Assembly: GCA_902766045.1 (NCBI GenBank) | Contig: CACXCA010000074.1 | Location: 1 to 64,000 of the forward strand | Direction: 5' to 3' | DNA length: 64,000 nucleotides | Source of the DNA: an uncultured Bacteroidales bacterium | GTDB lineage: Bacteria; Bacteroidota; Bacteroidia; Bacteroidales; Paludibacteraceae | Part shown: positions 46,452-55,441 of the stretch, in pieces | Position numbering within the stretch: the first letter of the stretch is position 1 | How the letters are laid out: every line of letters starts with the position of its first letter | Position numbers and translations under genes: made by a program | The notes under the pieces: generated by a model | Database searches by the model: none | The model's input: the letters and a program-made list of their open reading frames with translations, nothing else | What the model was told of the DNA's origin: nothing

Positions 46452-47510
46452 TTAGTCATTCCCTTTTAAATCAGCGATTGCTTCTGCTCGAAGACTTTTC
46501 ACCCATTCTTCATGTTCATCCTCTGGATCTAAGTCCATCCTCGAGAACAATGTCTCTGTTTTATGTTGGTAAGTTGTCTGTATAAACTTTCGAACAAACT
46601 CCTTCCCTTGTTTTTTCTCTAGAAAACGATAATAAGACTCCCCCGCCCAATACTCAGAATCGAGCATTCTTTTATCAGGGAAATCTGTTAACAACATACA
46701 ACTATCCTCAATAAATTGCATTCTTAGGCTATCTCGAATCGGTGTTTTATAATCCATAAAATCATTTGCACAATAATCTGCTAGTCCCTCGATTTGCCAA
46801 TTGCAGAAACCGATATTCTTTGATAAATCCAACGAAGAAAGAAAAACATAATGATTCATCTCATGCATCAATACACGAAGATAGCCATTGGGTGACCTCG
46901 GTGGTTCTTGAAAACATATAGGATGTAATACAATTGAAGCCTTACATCCGGCTCCCCCCATAAAAGAAACGGTAATACCTATGGATCTACTTATATCCGA
47001 CTGAGAGGCACTTTCCATCAATTTAGTTATTGTCTCAAAATATTCATCTTGACTAGTTGCCAGATAGATAGGCAGTTTCCGTCCATTCTGATCTTGTGGT
47101 AAATAATATTTACCCATCAGACGAGTCAAAGGCATAATATTCTCATTCGCTGCTCGCAAGACATTTTGCGCATATCCTTGCCAAACAGCTTCTTTATCTT
47201 TCTTATAATATACAATAAAGAACTCATCTTCCTCTAATGACCAACCTTCATCACTCTTTTGCCCTAGATCCTTCGAATTCTCCCAGTCGTACGGACCATT
47301 CAGCACAAAATTCACTCCCATCATGTGACCGCCCAAACGAACAAGTCCACGCAAGAAGTTAACTGTATTATCGGAAATTTTTGAATACTTAATTGGTGGT
47401 CGGCTTTGTCCTTCCTTATATACCTTTCCCATCAGCATAGCCAACACGGCAAAAACACCGACAACTGAGAGTAATGTTGTAACAATTTTCTTATTCATAT
47501 CCTTAGTCAT
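46452..47510 (-). CDS. Membrane-anchored HExxH metallopeptidase-like protein, fifth gene of tubulin/VWA operon
   Basis: A 352-residue protein. Residues 10-28 form one membrane anchor after a Lys-rich N-terminus (MTKDMNKK), so the body should lie in the periplasm. The motif H216-E217-M-N-H220 followed after 20 residues by E241 (E-G-L-A-D-Y-C) is that of a gluzincin zinc peptidase (peptidase MA-like). A C-terminal acidic tail follows. It is the last of five tightly packed genes; its start overlaps the end of the gene before by eight bases (a second ATG at 47498 would leave a four-base gap). The likely role is proteolysis or structural zinc binding in the machine; substrate unknown. Confidence 0.65.
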   Translation of the reverse strand: MTKDMNKKIVTTLLSVVGVFAVLAMLMGKVYKEGQSRPPIKYSKISDNTVNFLRGLVRLGGHMMGVNFVLNGPYDWENSKDLGQKSDEGWSLEEDEFFIVYYKKDKEAVWQGYAQNVLRAANENIMPLTRLMGKYYLPQDQNGRKLPIYLATSQDEYFETITKLMESASQSDISRSIGITVSFMGGAGCKASIVLHPICFQEPPRSPNGYLRVLMHEMNHYVFLSSLDLSKNIGFCNWQIEGLADYCANDFMDYKTPIRDSLRMQFIEDSCMLLTDFPDKRMLDSEYWAGESYYRFLEKKQGKEFVRKFIQTTYQHKTETLFSRMDLDPEDEHEEWVKSLRAEAIADLKGND

Positions 47511-49374
47511 TATCGTCTAAATCATCAATATCGCTCACTTGAAGAAACTCCACTCTCGTTTCAAAATCATCTATCCTCATATCTTCTACCATATCACCCA
47601 CCTGATATCCATCTCCTGTCACCTCACAATATATGTATATACGATGATTCATCTCTACAGTTATATTCTTTTTTATGATAGAATCTCTTAGATAATCCAT
47701 CAGCCATGGGTGCGACTTTGTTTCTACAGCAATCGCTGAGTGTCGCTTTTTATCTGATGAGAGATAAAGAACATTATATCCAAGGACATACAGTATCATA
47801 GCCACCAACATAGCCTTACAATCACTATCTCCTTCCTGATCATATAATGTTTCATCAGGATAACGAACATATTCAGGAGCAAACTGAATGCTCTTGCTGT
47901 CCTTATCCATCACAAAATCAATATTAGGTTCCTGAACAAAATCAAGGACAAACTGCAAACTATCCATCTCATCTAAATTGGCATGGATACTCTCATTCTG
48001 GATATAACTTGCAATATAACGAACTCTCTCCATGTATGACTTGTCAACTATCATCTTAGCGAACATATCACTGACATATTCATACTTTGTTTTCTCCAAT
48101 CGTTGAGAGAAATAAGGATTCTCGTTCCGCATCTTATTATATTCATCTAATGAAAAATGAATTGCCAGATTCCCATGAAGCTTCACGCCATTCAACGAAT
48201 CAAGATCCCAATCATACATACGGACCATCTCTCCCCTAGGAATCTCTATAGAAGAAAAACTAGGTAATAGATTTTCCTCCTCCTCCAAATCATGCTCATC
48301 AGTATAATTCGTCATAATCTTCCATGGTCGTTTGGTGGATTTTGTCAATGCATTTTTTGATATACCAAAGGATATCGCAAAAATAAGTGGTATCAAATCA
48401 TAATCATAATAATTCAGCGCAAGGTAAATGGCAATAGAACAAAAAAGAAGAATTACAGAATCAAATTTCTTAAGTCCCAACTCCTTATTCAGCATATCCA
48501 ACAGAGGCTGGAAACTGCATGACCTCTCTATACAATTAATCTTTATCTGTCTAATAACTGCCCATAAAACATAATAAAACCCTATCAAAACAAACATGGC
48601 ACTATAGTCATCACCCAACAGAGGTTTCCTTAATATGCTAGTATATACGTAATAAAGAATCAAGAACAACACACTGTAGATAATGCTTGTGAGTAAGGCT
48701 GTATCATTCCAACCATACGCTGCCTCCTTATAAATATTATCTCGTTCTAATTTAGGTCCGTATTTATTATAAAAGAATGCAGAAGCACCTGATTTCGCCT
48801 CTAACGTTACAGGTCCTTTGTTATGAAAAGAAATGCCGGATAAACGAACAAAACCTACACGTCTCTTCATCGGTTCATTGAGATTGATGCTCGATGGATC
48901 TCCTTCAAACACACAGAGTTTACTATCTAACCATAGGTTTTTCCACGATCTTTTACCCTTAGTAATAGGTTTTTCCGGATGCTTTTCCTGAGCCGTATAT
49001 CCAACCAAAACAGGTTTTGAAGACTTCAGCCTTTGTTTATAAATCAATCCTTCAGAGGTGATATATCCACACATACGGTAATCAGATACATTCGCATCAT
49101 CATCTAAATCGCCATTAATCACCCATGCTATCGATTGTTCATCATCCTCTGATTTCATGCGAACTACAGGTTTCTTTATATCCTCATTTGTCAGTCTCAT
49201 CTCAACCAAATCAACGCTTTCTCCCTCCTCTATAAATCCAACGTCACGAAGAGCTTTCCCTGGAGCAGAAATACTAATCCACACCTTGGGTTTCCAGTAG
49301 CGGTACATTAAATAGATAAATGCCACACCGGCTACAAGAAGTATAATATATACATTATTTATATCATCAAACAT
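47503..49374 (-). CDS. Polytopic protein with cytoplasmic transglutaminase-like domain
   Basis: A 623-residue protein. Hydrophobic segments at about 8-25, 227-247, 258-276, 305-322 and 326-340 give five membrane spans. Basic residues after spans 1, 3 and 5 (YRYWKPK, RQIK, STKRPWK) place residues 27-226 and the C-terminal half in the cytoplasm. The C-terminal region (about 430-600) resembles a transglutaminase-like peptidase: G-D-S-D-C519-K-A-M-L-V-A-M-I-L, then R-H545-S-A-I-A-V-E, and E584-V-T-G-D-G-Y, which fit a Cys-His-Asp/Glu triad in order and spacing. It begins four bases after the 905-residue gene. No characterised homologue is known to me. Confidence 0.6.
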   Translation of the reverse strand: MFDDINNVYIILLVAGVAFIYLMYRYWKPKVWISISAPGKALRDVGFIEEGESVDLVEMRLTNEDIKKPVVRMKSEDDEQSIAWVINGDLDDDANVSDYRMCGYITSEGLIYKQRLKSSKPVLVGYTAQEKHPEKPITKGKRSWKNLWLDSKLCVFEGDPSSINLNEPMKRRVGFVRLSGISFHNKGPVTLEAKSGASAFFYNKYGPKLERDNIYKEAAYGWNDTALLTSIIYSVLFLILYYVYTSILRKPLLGDDYSAMFVLIGFYYVLWAVIRQIKINCIERSCSFQPLLDMLNKELGLKKFDSVILLFCSIAIYLALNYYDYDLIPLIFAISFGISKNALTKSTKRPWKIMTNYTDEHDLEEEENLLPSFSSIEIPRGEMVRMYDWDLDSLNGVKLHGNLAIHFSLDEYNKMRNENPYFSQRLEKTKYEYVSDMFAKMIVDKSYMERVRYIASYIQNESIHANLDEMDSLQFVLDFVQEPNIDFVMDKDSKSIQFAPEYVRYPDETLYDQEGDSDCKAMLVAMILYVLGYNVLYLSSDKKRHSAIAVETKSHPWLMDYLRDSIIKKNITVEMNHRIYIYCEVTGDGYQVGDMVEDMRIDDFETRVEFLQVSDIDDLDDND

Positions 49375-49378
49375 AGTA

Positions 49379-52096
49379 TCAATCTTTGACGTTTAACTTA
49401 CTAGCATATATATCACGAAGCAACATAGATTCCTGGAAACGGGTAGCATCAAATAGCTTCAACCACTCGCTTGAATTATCATTCTGACATATAGCCCATA
49501 AAATAAGGGAAGAGGTGGCATTCTTATGAAAAGATAATTCATTCTGATTCACCTTTGTCTTCCGAATCTCCATATCAAAGTCCTCTGATGGAAGTATTCT
49601 ATTCAACGCAACATAGTCAAATGTTCTCCACCTTGTAAAAAATAAATACCTACTCAAGAAAGGATTGTTCGCATCAAACTGATACTGAACATTCATGGTA
49701 GGTTTACATTTTTCAAATAGATATTGTAATTTCAGGCTGTTCCCCTTCACATCGCAGTGTTCAATATCCGCAGAGGATGTCAACTCTCCATTGGTAGTAG
49801 CAGCCTGAACCAATGGTTTTAATACATTGTCATCATCCATCTTAACTGCATAAGAAACAATTTTCTCTCCTATGGTAGGATTTTTCTGTGGCAACAAATC
49901 CCGTGAAATTCGATTCTTTATATTAGTGTAGAACTGTGACCGACATTCATTCCATCTCTTTTCCATCCTTTCTTCTTCCTTCTTCTGAGATATGAATACC
50001 TTGTATCCCAACTGCTCATCGAACACACGTTCATGCTTATCTCTTACATTTATGTCACCAAACAGAAGCATGATATCATCCTTATATGAATGTAAGAGCA
50101 GATGACAATCTTCATCATCCAACGTATTAATACGTCTAGGCACACGCTGAACATAAACTTCCCTGTCTTCTTCCTCTAAATTCTTTATTAACGTATTCCC
50201 TCCAAACATTCCAGACACAACGGGTTGATTGAAGAGCGTAACAGGAAGTTCCAACCCGTCATACTTTTTATCATCAGAACAAGGCCTAACATCTCGGTCT
50301 ATCCACTTACAACGTTTCAGATACTCATCACATAATGCCACCATATAATCATATAGTGTATTTGCTTCCGCTTCGATACGATTGGCAACACGGGCATACG
50401 CATCATGTAGATAATATGCCTTCAGTTTGCACTCTTTTTTATTTTTCTTACGATAATATAATCCTAAACTGATTAACTGCCATATCAAAGGAATGATAAA
50501 GATAAACATCGACCAATAAACTGCATTCTCTTTCACATCACCCAGGTCAATCAAATCCTGTGACACCAACGTGACAAATGGCATGAGCGTGAGAACAAAA
50601 AGGATTCCCATCAAGAAGGAACGTCCCAGTCTTCCCATAAATGTAGTTTCCTGTTTCAATATATTGATAAGATCCTCCTGAGCAGTTTGTTTCATCTCCT
50701 CACATTTACGACTATGAGACTTGCTCTCTATATCCGAACAATAGGATTCATGATATGCTTCAAAATCATCTCGTAAATTCTTCGGAACATTCTGTTCTAA
50801 TACATGAGCCCAGATATGCTGTTCTATCCGATCATACAATCGGACCTTCATCTTTCCTATCTCCGTTTTGAATGATTTCAAGTTACGAACAATGCGTGTC
50901 AGACAACCAACATGGATATTACTTGTGACCAACTGTTTTTCAATAGCAGAAGGAAGCGTAACTTGAGCAAAGACATTTTGGTTTTGCTTGCGCAACGAAC
51001 TGATCTCCTCCAAAACGGCCCCAGATTCTCGTGATATGACATCCAAGATTCTCATCCGTAGATTAATAGGATAATACCTCAGATACTGATTATAATAGAG
51101 CTTCTTTAGCTTTTTATCAGCGAAATTAGCAATCGGATGGGGTTGTGGGGCTGCCATCTCAAAATCAGACAAATCAAAATCGATGTGCTGAAATTTAGAT
51201 ATGATGTTCCCGACATCCACCTTGCTGAAATCAATTATCTCGCTTTCCTGATCTGGATATTCCAAGTCTCCATCTTTACCTATGATGCCTATCACATCGT
51301 TTAATACCGTCTCATTATCGATTCTATCTTGTACCATAGAATCAAAAAAGACAGACGCACATCCCATAGAGAAGTAGAATCTATCATCCGAACTACTTCC
51401 ACTGATGAGAGGATGTATCCTATCACACGCATAATATAAATGTACCAAACATTGGAAAAGATATTCCGCCTGTTGCGTTTCATTCAAGATTGGCATATAT
51501 GATTCAATTCTATTTTGCACATCCTGAAAGAAGAACATACGATCATATCCACGGACGGAAGGTATGGCATGCTGTACCTCTATTTCACGAAGAGATAAAT
51601 AGACATTCTGACGTTGCTTCACGTCGAGACTATTCACATTAGATGGTATATAATAGGTTCCAACAATCGATATTCCTTGATGAATATGATTTGGAAGAAT
51701 ACGTCCCTTTTCCTTTTGAAGCATAACCGCAATCGAAGGGAATACCAATTGTGATAATTTCTGCGTAATATCCCCTAGGACACAAATATTCAACGTAGCT
51801 GCGCCGTCAACATTTGATTTACGAAGCATATGTACAAATTCTTGTCCTTTTTGTACGATAGACTCCTGAAAATCATATATGTGTTGAGACATTACATCCG
51901 CATCGTCCCAATCTGTATCACCAAAGATGTTATCGAAACGAGTATAAAACCAAAATCTATCATCCTTTTCTTCCTTCTCCTGCCACACCTGAATGTCCTC
52001 TTCCATCAAGACACCATATAACCGGCCGACAAGCTCACGAAAATGAGTTTGCCGGTCATCCTGATTATTTAAATCAATTATCCAAAGAGGAAGCAT
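49379..52096 (-). CDS. Membrane protein with degenerate tubulin-like N-terminal domain
   Basis: A 905-residue protein. Two hydrophobic segments at about 491-511 and 525-548 form a hairpin, and the lysines after the second (YYRKKNKKECK) put both ends in the cytoplasm. Residues 100-195 align by eye with the neighbouring tubulin-like protein: T101-x4-V-L-G108 vs T174-x4-V-V-G181, Y-Y-I-P151 vs Y-M-P221, N164-x-Y then E171-I vs N237-x-Y then E244-I, and R186-M-x-F-x-Q-D vs R263-M-x-F-x-N-D. The glycine-rich G-T-G-S-G loop is missing, so GTP binding is probably lost. The C-terminal half (about 560-905) is unassigned. Its four-base spacing to the next gene suggests tight coupling. Confidence 0.6.
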   Translation of the reverse strand: MLPLWIIDLNNQDDRQTHFRELVGRLYGVLMEEDIQVWQEKEEKDDRFWFYTRFDNIFGDTDWDDADVMSQHIYDFQESIVQKGQEFVHMLRKSNVDGAATLNICVLGDITQKLSQLVFPSIAVMLQKEKGRILPNHIHQGISIVGTYYIPSNVNSLDVKQRQNVYLSLREIEVQHAIPSVRGYDRMFFFQDVQNRIESYMPILNETQQAEYLFQCLVHLYYACDRIHPLISGSSSDDRFYFSMGCASVFFDSMVQDRIDNETVLNDVIGIIGKDGDLEYPDQESEIIDFSKVDVGNIISKFQHIDFDLSDFEMAAPQPHPIANFADKKLKKLYYNQYLRYYPINLRMRILDVISRESGAVLEEISSLRKQNQNVFAQVTLPSAIEKQLVTSNIHVGCLTRIVRNLKSFKTEIGKMKVRLYDRIEQHIWAHVLEQNVPKNLRDDFEAYHESYCSDIESKSHSRKCEEMKQTAQEDLINILKQETTFMGRLGRSFLMGILFVLTLMPFVTLVSQDLIDLGDVKENAVYWSMFIFIIPLIWQLISLGLYYRKKNKKECKLKAYYLHDAYARVANRIEAEANTLYDYMVALCDEYLKRCKWIDRDVRPCSDDKKYDGLELPVTLFNQPVVSGMFGGNTLIKNLEEEDREVYVQRVPRRINTLDDEDCHLLLHSYKDDIMLLFGDINVRDKHERVFDEQLGYKVFISQKKEEERMEKRWNECRSQFYTNIKNRISRDLLPQKNPTIGEKIVSYAVKMDDDNVLKPLVQAATTNGELTSSADIEHCDVKGNSLKLQYLFEKCKPTMNVQYQFDANNPFLSRYLFFTRWRTFDYVALNRILPSEDFDMEIRKTKVNQNELSFHKNATSSLILWAICQNDNSSEWLKLFDATRFQESMLLRDIYASKLNVKD

Positions 52097-52124
52097 CTTT
52101 TATTCTTCAAGAATTAATGAGATA

Positions 52125-55100
52125 TTAACCAATAAACTTGTGAACAGTGTCGTAATCGTTACGAATGATATTGAAAAAGATGTTATACAATCGTTTTTCC
52201 TCATCTGTCGTACTCTGTTGCTTAAGAAGCGAGAGATTCTTTAAAACAGCTTTTTGCTTTTCTGCATAACCATCCTTCAAGATCTGTTCTCCATTATAGA
52301 CAAGCGCTGTTCCGTCAGAATTCAGCACTATATTTCCTTTCGCATCCAATTCGGTTTTTTTCTGTCGAAGAATACCTTGCAGCAATCGATCTAATGTCTC
52401 ACTATATCTTCTATTATAGAACAGTTTGAAATATTCATCAAACTGCAGACTAAAGTCAGCACCCGAAACCTCATCATAAAGCTTCTTTCCGTTTTCAATC
52501 TTGCGAAGACAAAGAGCACCCTTATAGATTGAGAATGCCTCAGGTCTTGCTATTTCAAACGACGTTCGATTTTTTGGATTTACCAAGTACATCGATGTTT
52601 CATATGCCTCAGGATCAAACTCGTCTTGATAGAACAACGGTTTCAAATCCTCTTCATATTCCTTCAACAAAAGCATCTTTGCAAATGTCCGATGCTGAGA
52701 AAGCACCTCATCAGGAAGATCATCCAACGTAATCTTACCCAGGAATTGAGCAAAATCATGATGGAAATGGTACTTCTCACGGAATGTGGCATTATTATAT
52801 ACCATCTCTATATTATCATAGATACGATAATCACGGAAGGATAATCCATACTTAGATTTAAGAACCAATGCAGAGTTCGCATCACCACCCGAAACATAAC
52901 GATGACGAATATTTCCTTCTTCATAACCAAGCATCTCCTTAGCCAAGTCTTTGTCTTGTGCAACGAATACAAGATGCTCTTCCTTCTTCGTTACTTCAAT
53001 ACGTGCAGTATTATAATTGAAGAACAAAGCCGGACTTAAACTCTTACGCACTTCATCTTTTTGTTCATTTGGAAGGTCACGGAAGAAATGAGACACTTTC
53101 TTATTTGCCCAATTCTCTTGTATATTCTTATTCTCACGAGTAGCCACATCAAGTACCTGTTGTGCAAAATAAAGGAAGTCCTCAATGATGGCTTCAGGTT
53201 TCCGATCTTCCATCAAAACAGGATTAGCAAAGAATCTACACTCTTCGATAACTTGCTCATCCTTTCCTCTTCCCGCTTTCTCTTTCTGAATCAAGATATA
53301 TTGCTGTGCCATCAATTGCTCCAACCGTTTCTCATTTTTAGTCTCATAGATTCCCTCGTTAATCAACTTAGAGAGATCTGCACGATTCGGAGTCTCCGCT
53401 CTATCCTCATCCGCTTGTATAATATTTCGATAACAACGGCTAAAGAAATTATTTGCCTTCCATCCATTTCCATTACATATCTCCTTCAACATTGGAAGAT
53501 AAACCGTTGTAACATCTAACGATGTATTACCAAACTCAGTTGCCAGTCGGTCATAATAGCGAACGGCCTGTTCGTTCATCTCTGATGCTTTATCTTTTAT
53601 CATCATCAACTGACTTTTCAATCTAGCCAGTTCATCACTTTTCTCATTCGTACAGAAATCACCAAGCAAATCATGTGCCCAATCTTCGATTACTTGATCA
53701 ATATATGCATGTACATACGAATCCAGTTCACTTTGATACTTCTTGATATCATCACGATTGGATTTAATTGTTTTCTCAGCAAACGAACGATCTTCTGCCT
53801 TCTTGCCATATTCCTGAAGTTCATTTAATTTGTCTGACATCTCATTCTTTTTCTTGTCATACAAATCATTCTCTTTATCATATCTAGATCGAACATAGCT
53901 ACGAACAGCATCCACCGCATTTATAGCATAGATTAATCCCTTCTCTCGGATCCAGGTCTCTGCCTGTTTCCAGATTCCCTTAACCAACAGCTGCTTATTA
54001 GCACTTCTCTGCTCTGGCGTAACCTTATTTGCTTTGATATTCGACTCAATCGATTCTACCTCACTTAATACGTTATCTAATTTCAAGATACTAGGAAGTT
54101 CCTCCTTACCTGATACAACAGAAGGATCTAATACATCTTCTTCCAACTCATTCAGTTTGGCGAACACCAATTCATTGGCTAACGTACCAGGTACCTTATG
54201 ATCCAATTGCTGGAATAATTTCTTGTATAATGAAGGTATTTCACTTTCTGGTATCTGATTCTCCTTGTCATCAGCATTCAACAACCAAGAACGTAACACA
54301 TCACGTTCAAAACGTCTATGAAAATAACGAACAAACTGATCCGTTGGCTTATGCAACTGAACATATCCCATTGGAACCAAGAAATCTTCATGATTTCTTT
54401 CCATGATATCATTCATATAATTATCGATATCCGAACGGAATGTCTCACCTCCAGCACCATGATGAAGGATATAAATCATCTCTGCCGTATTGTGATACAT
54501 GACATGCGTACTTCCTAATGATGTACCTTTATCTGTTTGAATATCAATAGGAATCATATAATAGAAAGGACAATATTTACGTTTACTGTCAATTAAATTA
54601 TAATCATTAAGGAATGCCATACGATGCATCACCGTATTCTGTTTCTTCTCCTGACTCATCTCTTTAAAAGCCTGAATCTCACTAAATACAGCATACGCAT
54701 TCAGAGCATACTTTTCTTCGGTAGAGTTACAATCTATATAGACTTTCGGCATATACATGATTAGAATCAACTGAGGATCCCCATCACCTACTATTTGCTT
54801 GTGAATCTGATTAATATGATACAGTACATCATTAACAATACCACTTCCTGTTCCTCCGTTCGAGCTACCTACTACCCAATAAAAGATGGTGCAACTCTCT
54901 CCTCCGACAGTTTTTACATCATTCAATGCAGAGATTGCTGCCTGTAACTTTGTTTGGAAATCTGTTAAGGAATGAGCAAAGGCGATACGAGACTTCATAC
55001 GAAAAGCACCTGCACCAAATCCAAGAGGTTGATCTGGAATCTTTACAGCCAATTCTGGAGAACAAGCCTCTAAAATTCGTTTATTAATCAACGTTGTCGT

Positions 55101-55409
55101 ATCCTGCGTAGCTTCATAATAGATTGCCTGTGGATTAGCAAGTCCTAAATTAACCAAATCTGACTGTGGATTAATAAATGGAACACGTCCCTCTTCAAAA
55201 TCCTTTCTGTTTCGTTGATTTGCTTGATCAATATCACGTTGATCCGTATCCAAGAAAAGGAAACGGTATGTTTCATTCATCGCTTCCAAACGAGACTTCG
55301 TAGCAGTATGCGTTGGATAACGATTTGCATAAACTTTCTCCTTAATTTGAGTAACAGTCTGACATCCAGACCCTCCTAAACCAATAAAAATGTGTTTTTC
55401 GTTTGCCAT
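52125..55409 (-). CDS. Tubulin/FtsZ-superfamily GTPase-like protein (Tubulin_2 type)
   Basis: A 1,094-residue protein with a tubulin-like N-terminal domain. The start F-I-G-L-G-G-S-G (8-14) is the first phosphate loop, G181-S-S-N-G-G-T-G-S-G190 is the tubulin/FtsZ signature, and the strand M-A-F-L-N268-D269 matches FtsZ's I-P-N-D. About residues 510-600 form a coiled coil (many K/E/D with heptad pattern), and the rest of the C-terminal 450 residues is unassigned. There is no signal or membrane segment, so it is cytoplasmic. It lies 32 bases behind the VWA gene and 28 bases ahead of the membrane protein with the degenerate partner domain. It is far longer than FtsZ (about 400 aa) and is not the cell-division protein. 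Earlier comparative genomics linked such FtsZ-like proteins to VWA proteins and membrane remodelling. Confidence 0.8.
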   Translation of the reverse strand: MANEKHIFIGLGGSGCQTVTQIKEKVYANRYPTHTATKSRLEAMNETYRFLFLDTDQRDIDQANQRNRKDFEEGRVPFINPQSDLVNLGLANPQAIYYEATQDTTTLINKRILEACSPELAVKIPDQPLGFGAGAFRMKSRIAFAHSLTDFQTKLQAAISALNDVKTVGGESCTIFYWVVGSSNGGTGSGIVNDVLYHINQIHKQIVGDGDPQLILIMYMPKVYIDCNSTEEKYALNAYAVFSEIQAFKEMSQEKKQNTVMHRMAFLNDYNLIDSKRKYCPFYYMIPIDIQTDKGTSLGSTHVMYHNTAEMIYILHHGAGGETFRSDIDNYMNDIMERNHEDFLVPMGYVQLHKPTDQFVRYFHRRFERDVLRSWLLNADDKENQIPESEIPSLYKKLFQQLDHKVPGTLANELVFAKLNELEEDVLDPSVVSGKEELPSILKLDNVLSEVESIESNIKANKVTPEQRSANKQLLVKGIWKQAETWIREKGLIYAINAVDAVRSYVRSRYDKENDLYDKKKNEMSDKLNELQEYGKKAEDRSFAEKTIKSNRDDIKKYQSELDSYVHAYIDQVIEDWAHDLLGDFCTNEKSDELARLKSQLMMIKDKASEMNEQAVRYYDRLATEFGNTSLDVTTVYLPMLKEICNGNGWKANNFFSRCYRNIIQADEDRAETPNRADLSKLINEGIYETKNEKRLEQLMAQQYILIQKEKAGRGKDEQVIEECRFFANPVLMEDRKPEAIIEDFLYFAQQVLDVATRENKNIQENWANKKVSHFFRDLPNEQKDEVRKSLSPALFFNYNTARIEVTKKEEHLVFVAQDKDLAKEMLGYEEGNIRHRYVSGGDANSALVLKSKYGLSFRDYRIYDNIEMVYNNATFREKYHFHHDFAQFLGKITLDDLPDEVLSQHRTFAKMLLLKEYEEDLKPLFYQDEFDPEAYETSMYLVNPKNRTSFEIARPEAFSIYKGALCLRKIENGKKLYDEVSGADFSLQFDEYFKLFYNRRYSETLDRLLQGILRQKKTELDAKGNIVLNSDGTALVYNGEQILKDGYAEKQKAVLKNLSLLKQQSTTDEEKRLYNIFFNIIRNDYDTVHKFIG

Positions 55410-55441
55410 ATATAGTAATTTTTTATTTCCTAAGTACTTGA

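Noticed and set aside
52125..55409. Calling the tubulin-like protein FtsZ
   Set aside because: It is about 2.5 times the length of FtsZ, lacks the usual division-gene neighbours and has a long coiled-coil C-terminus.
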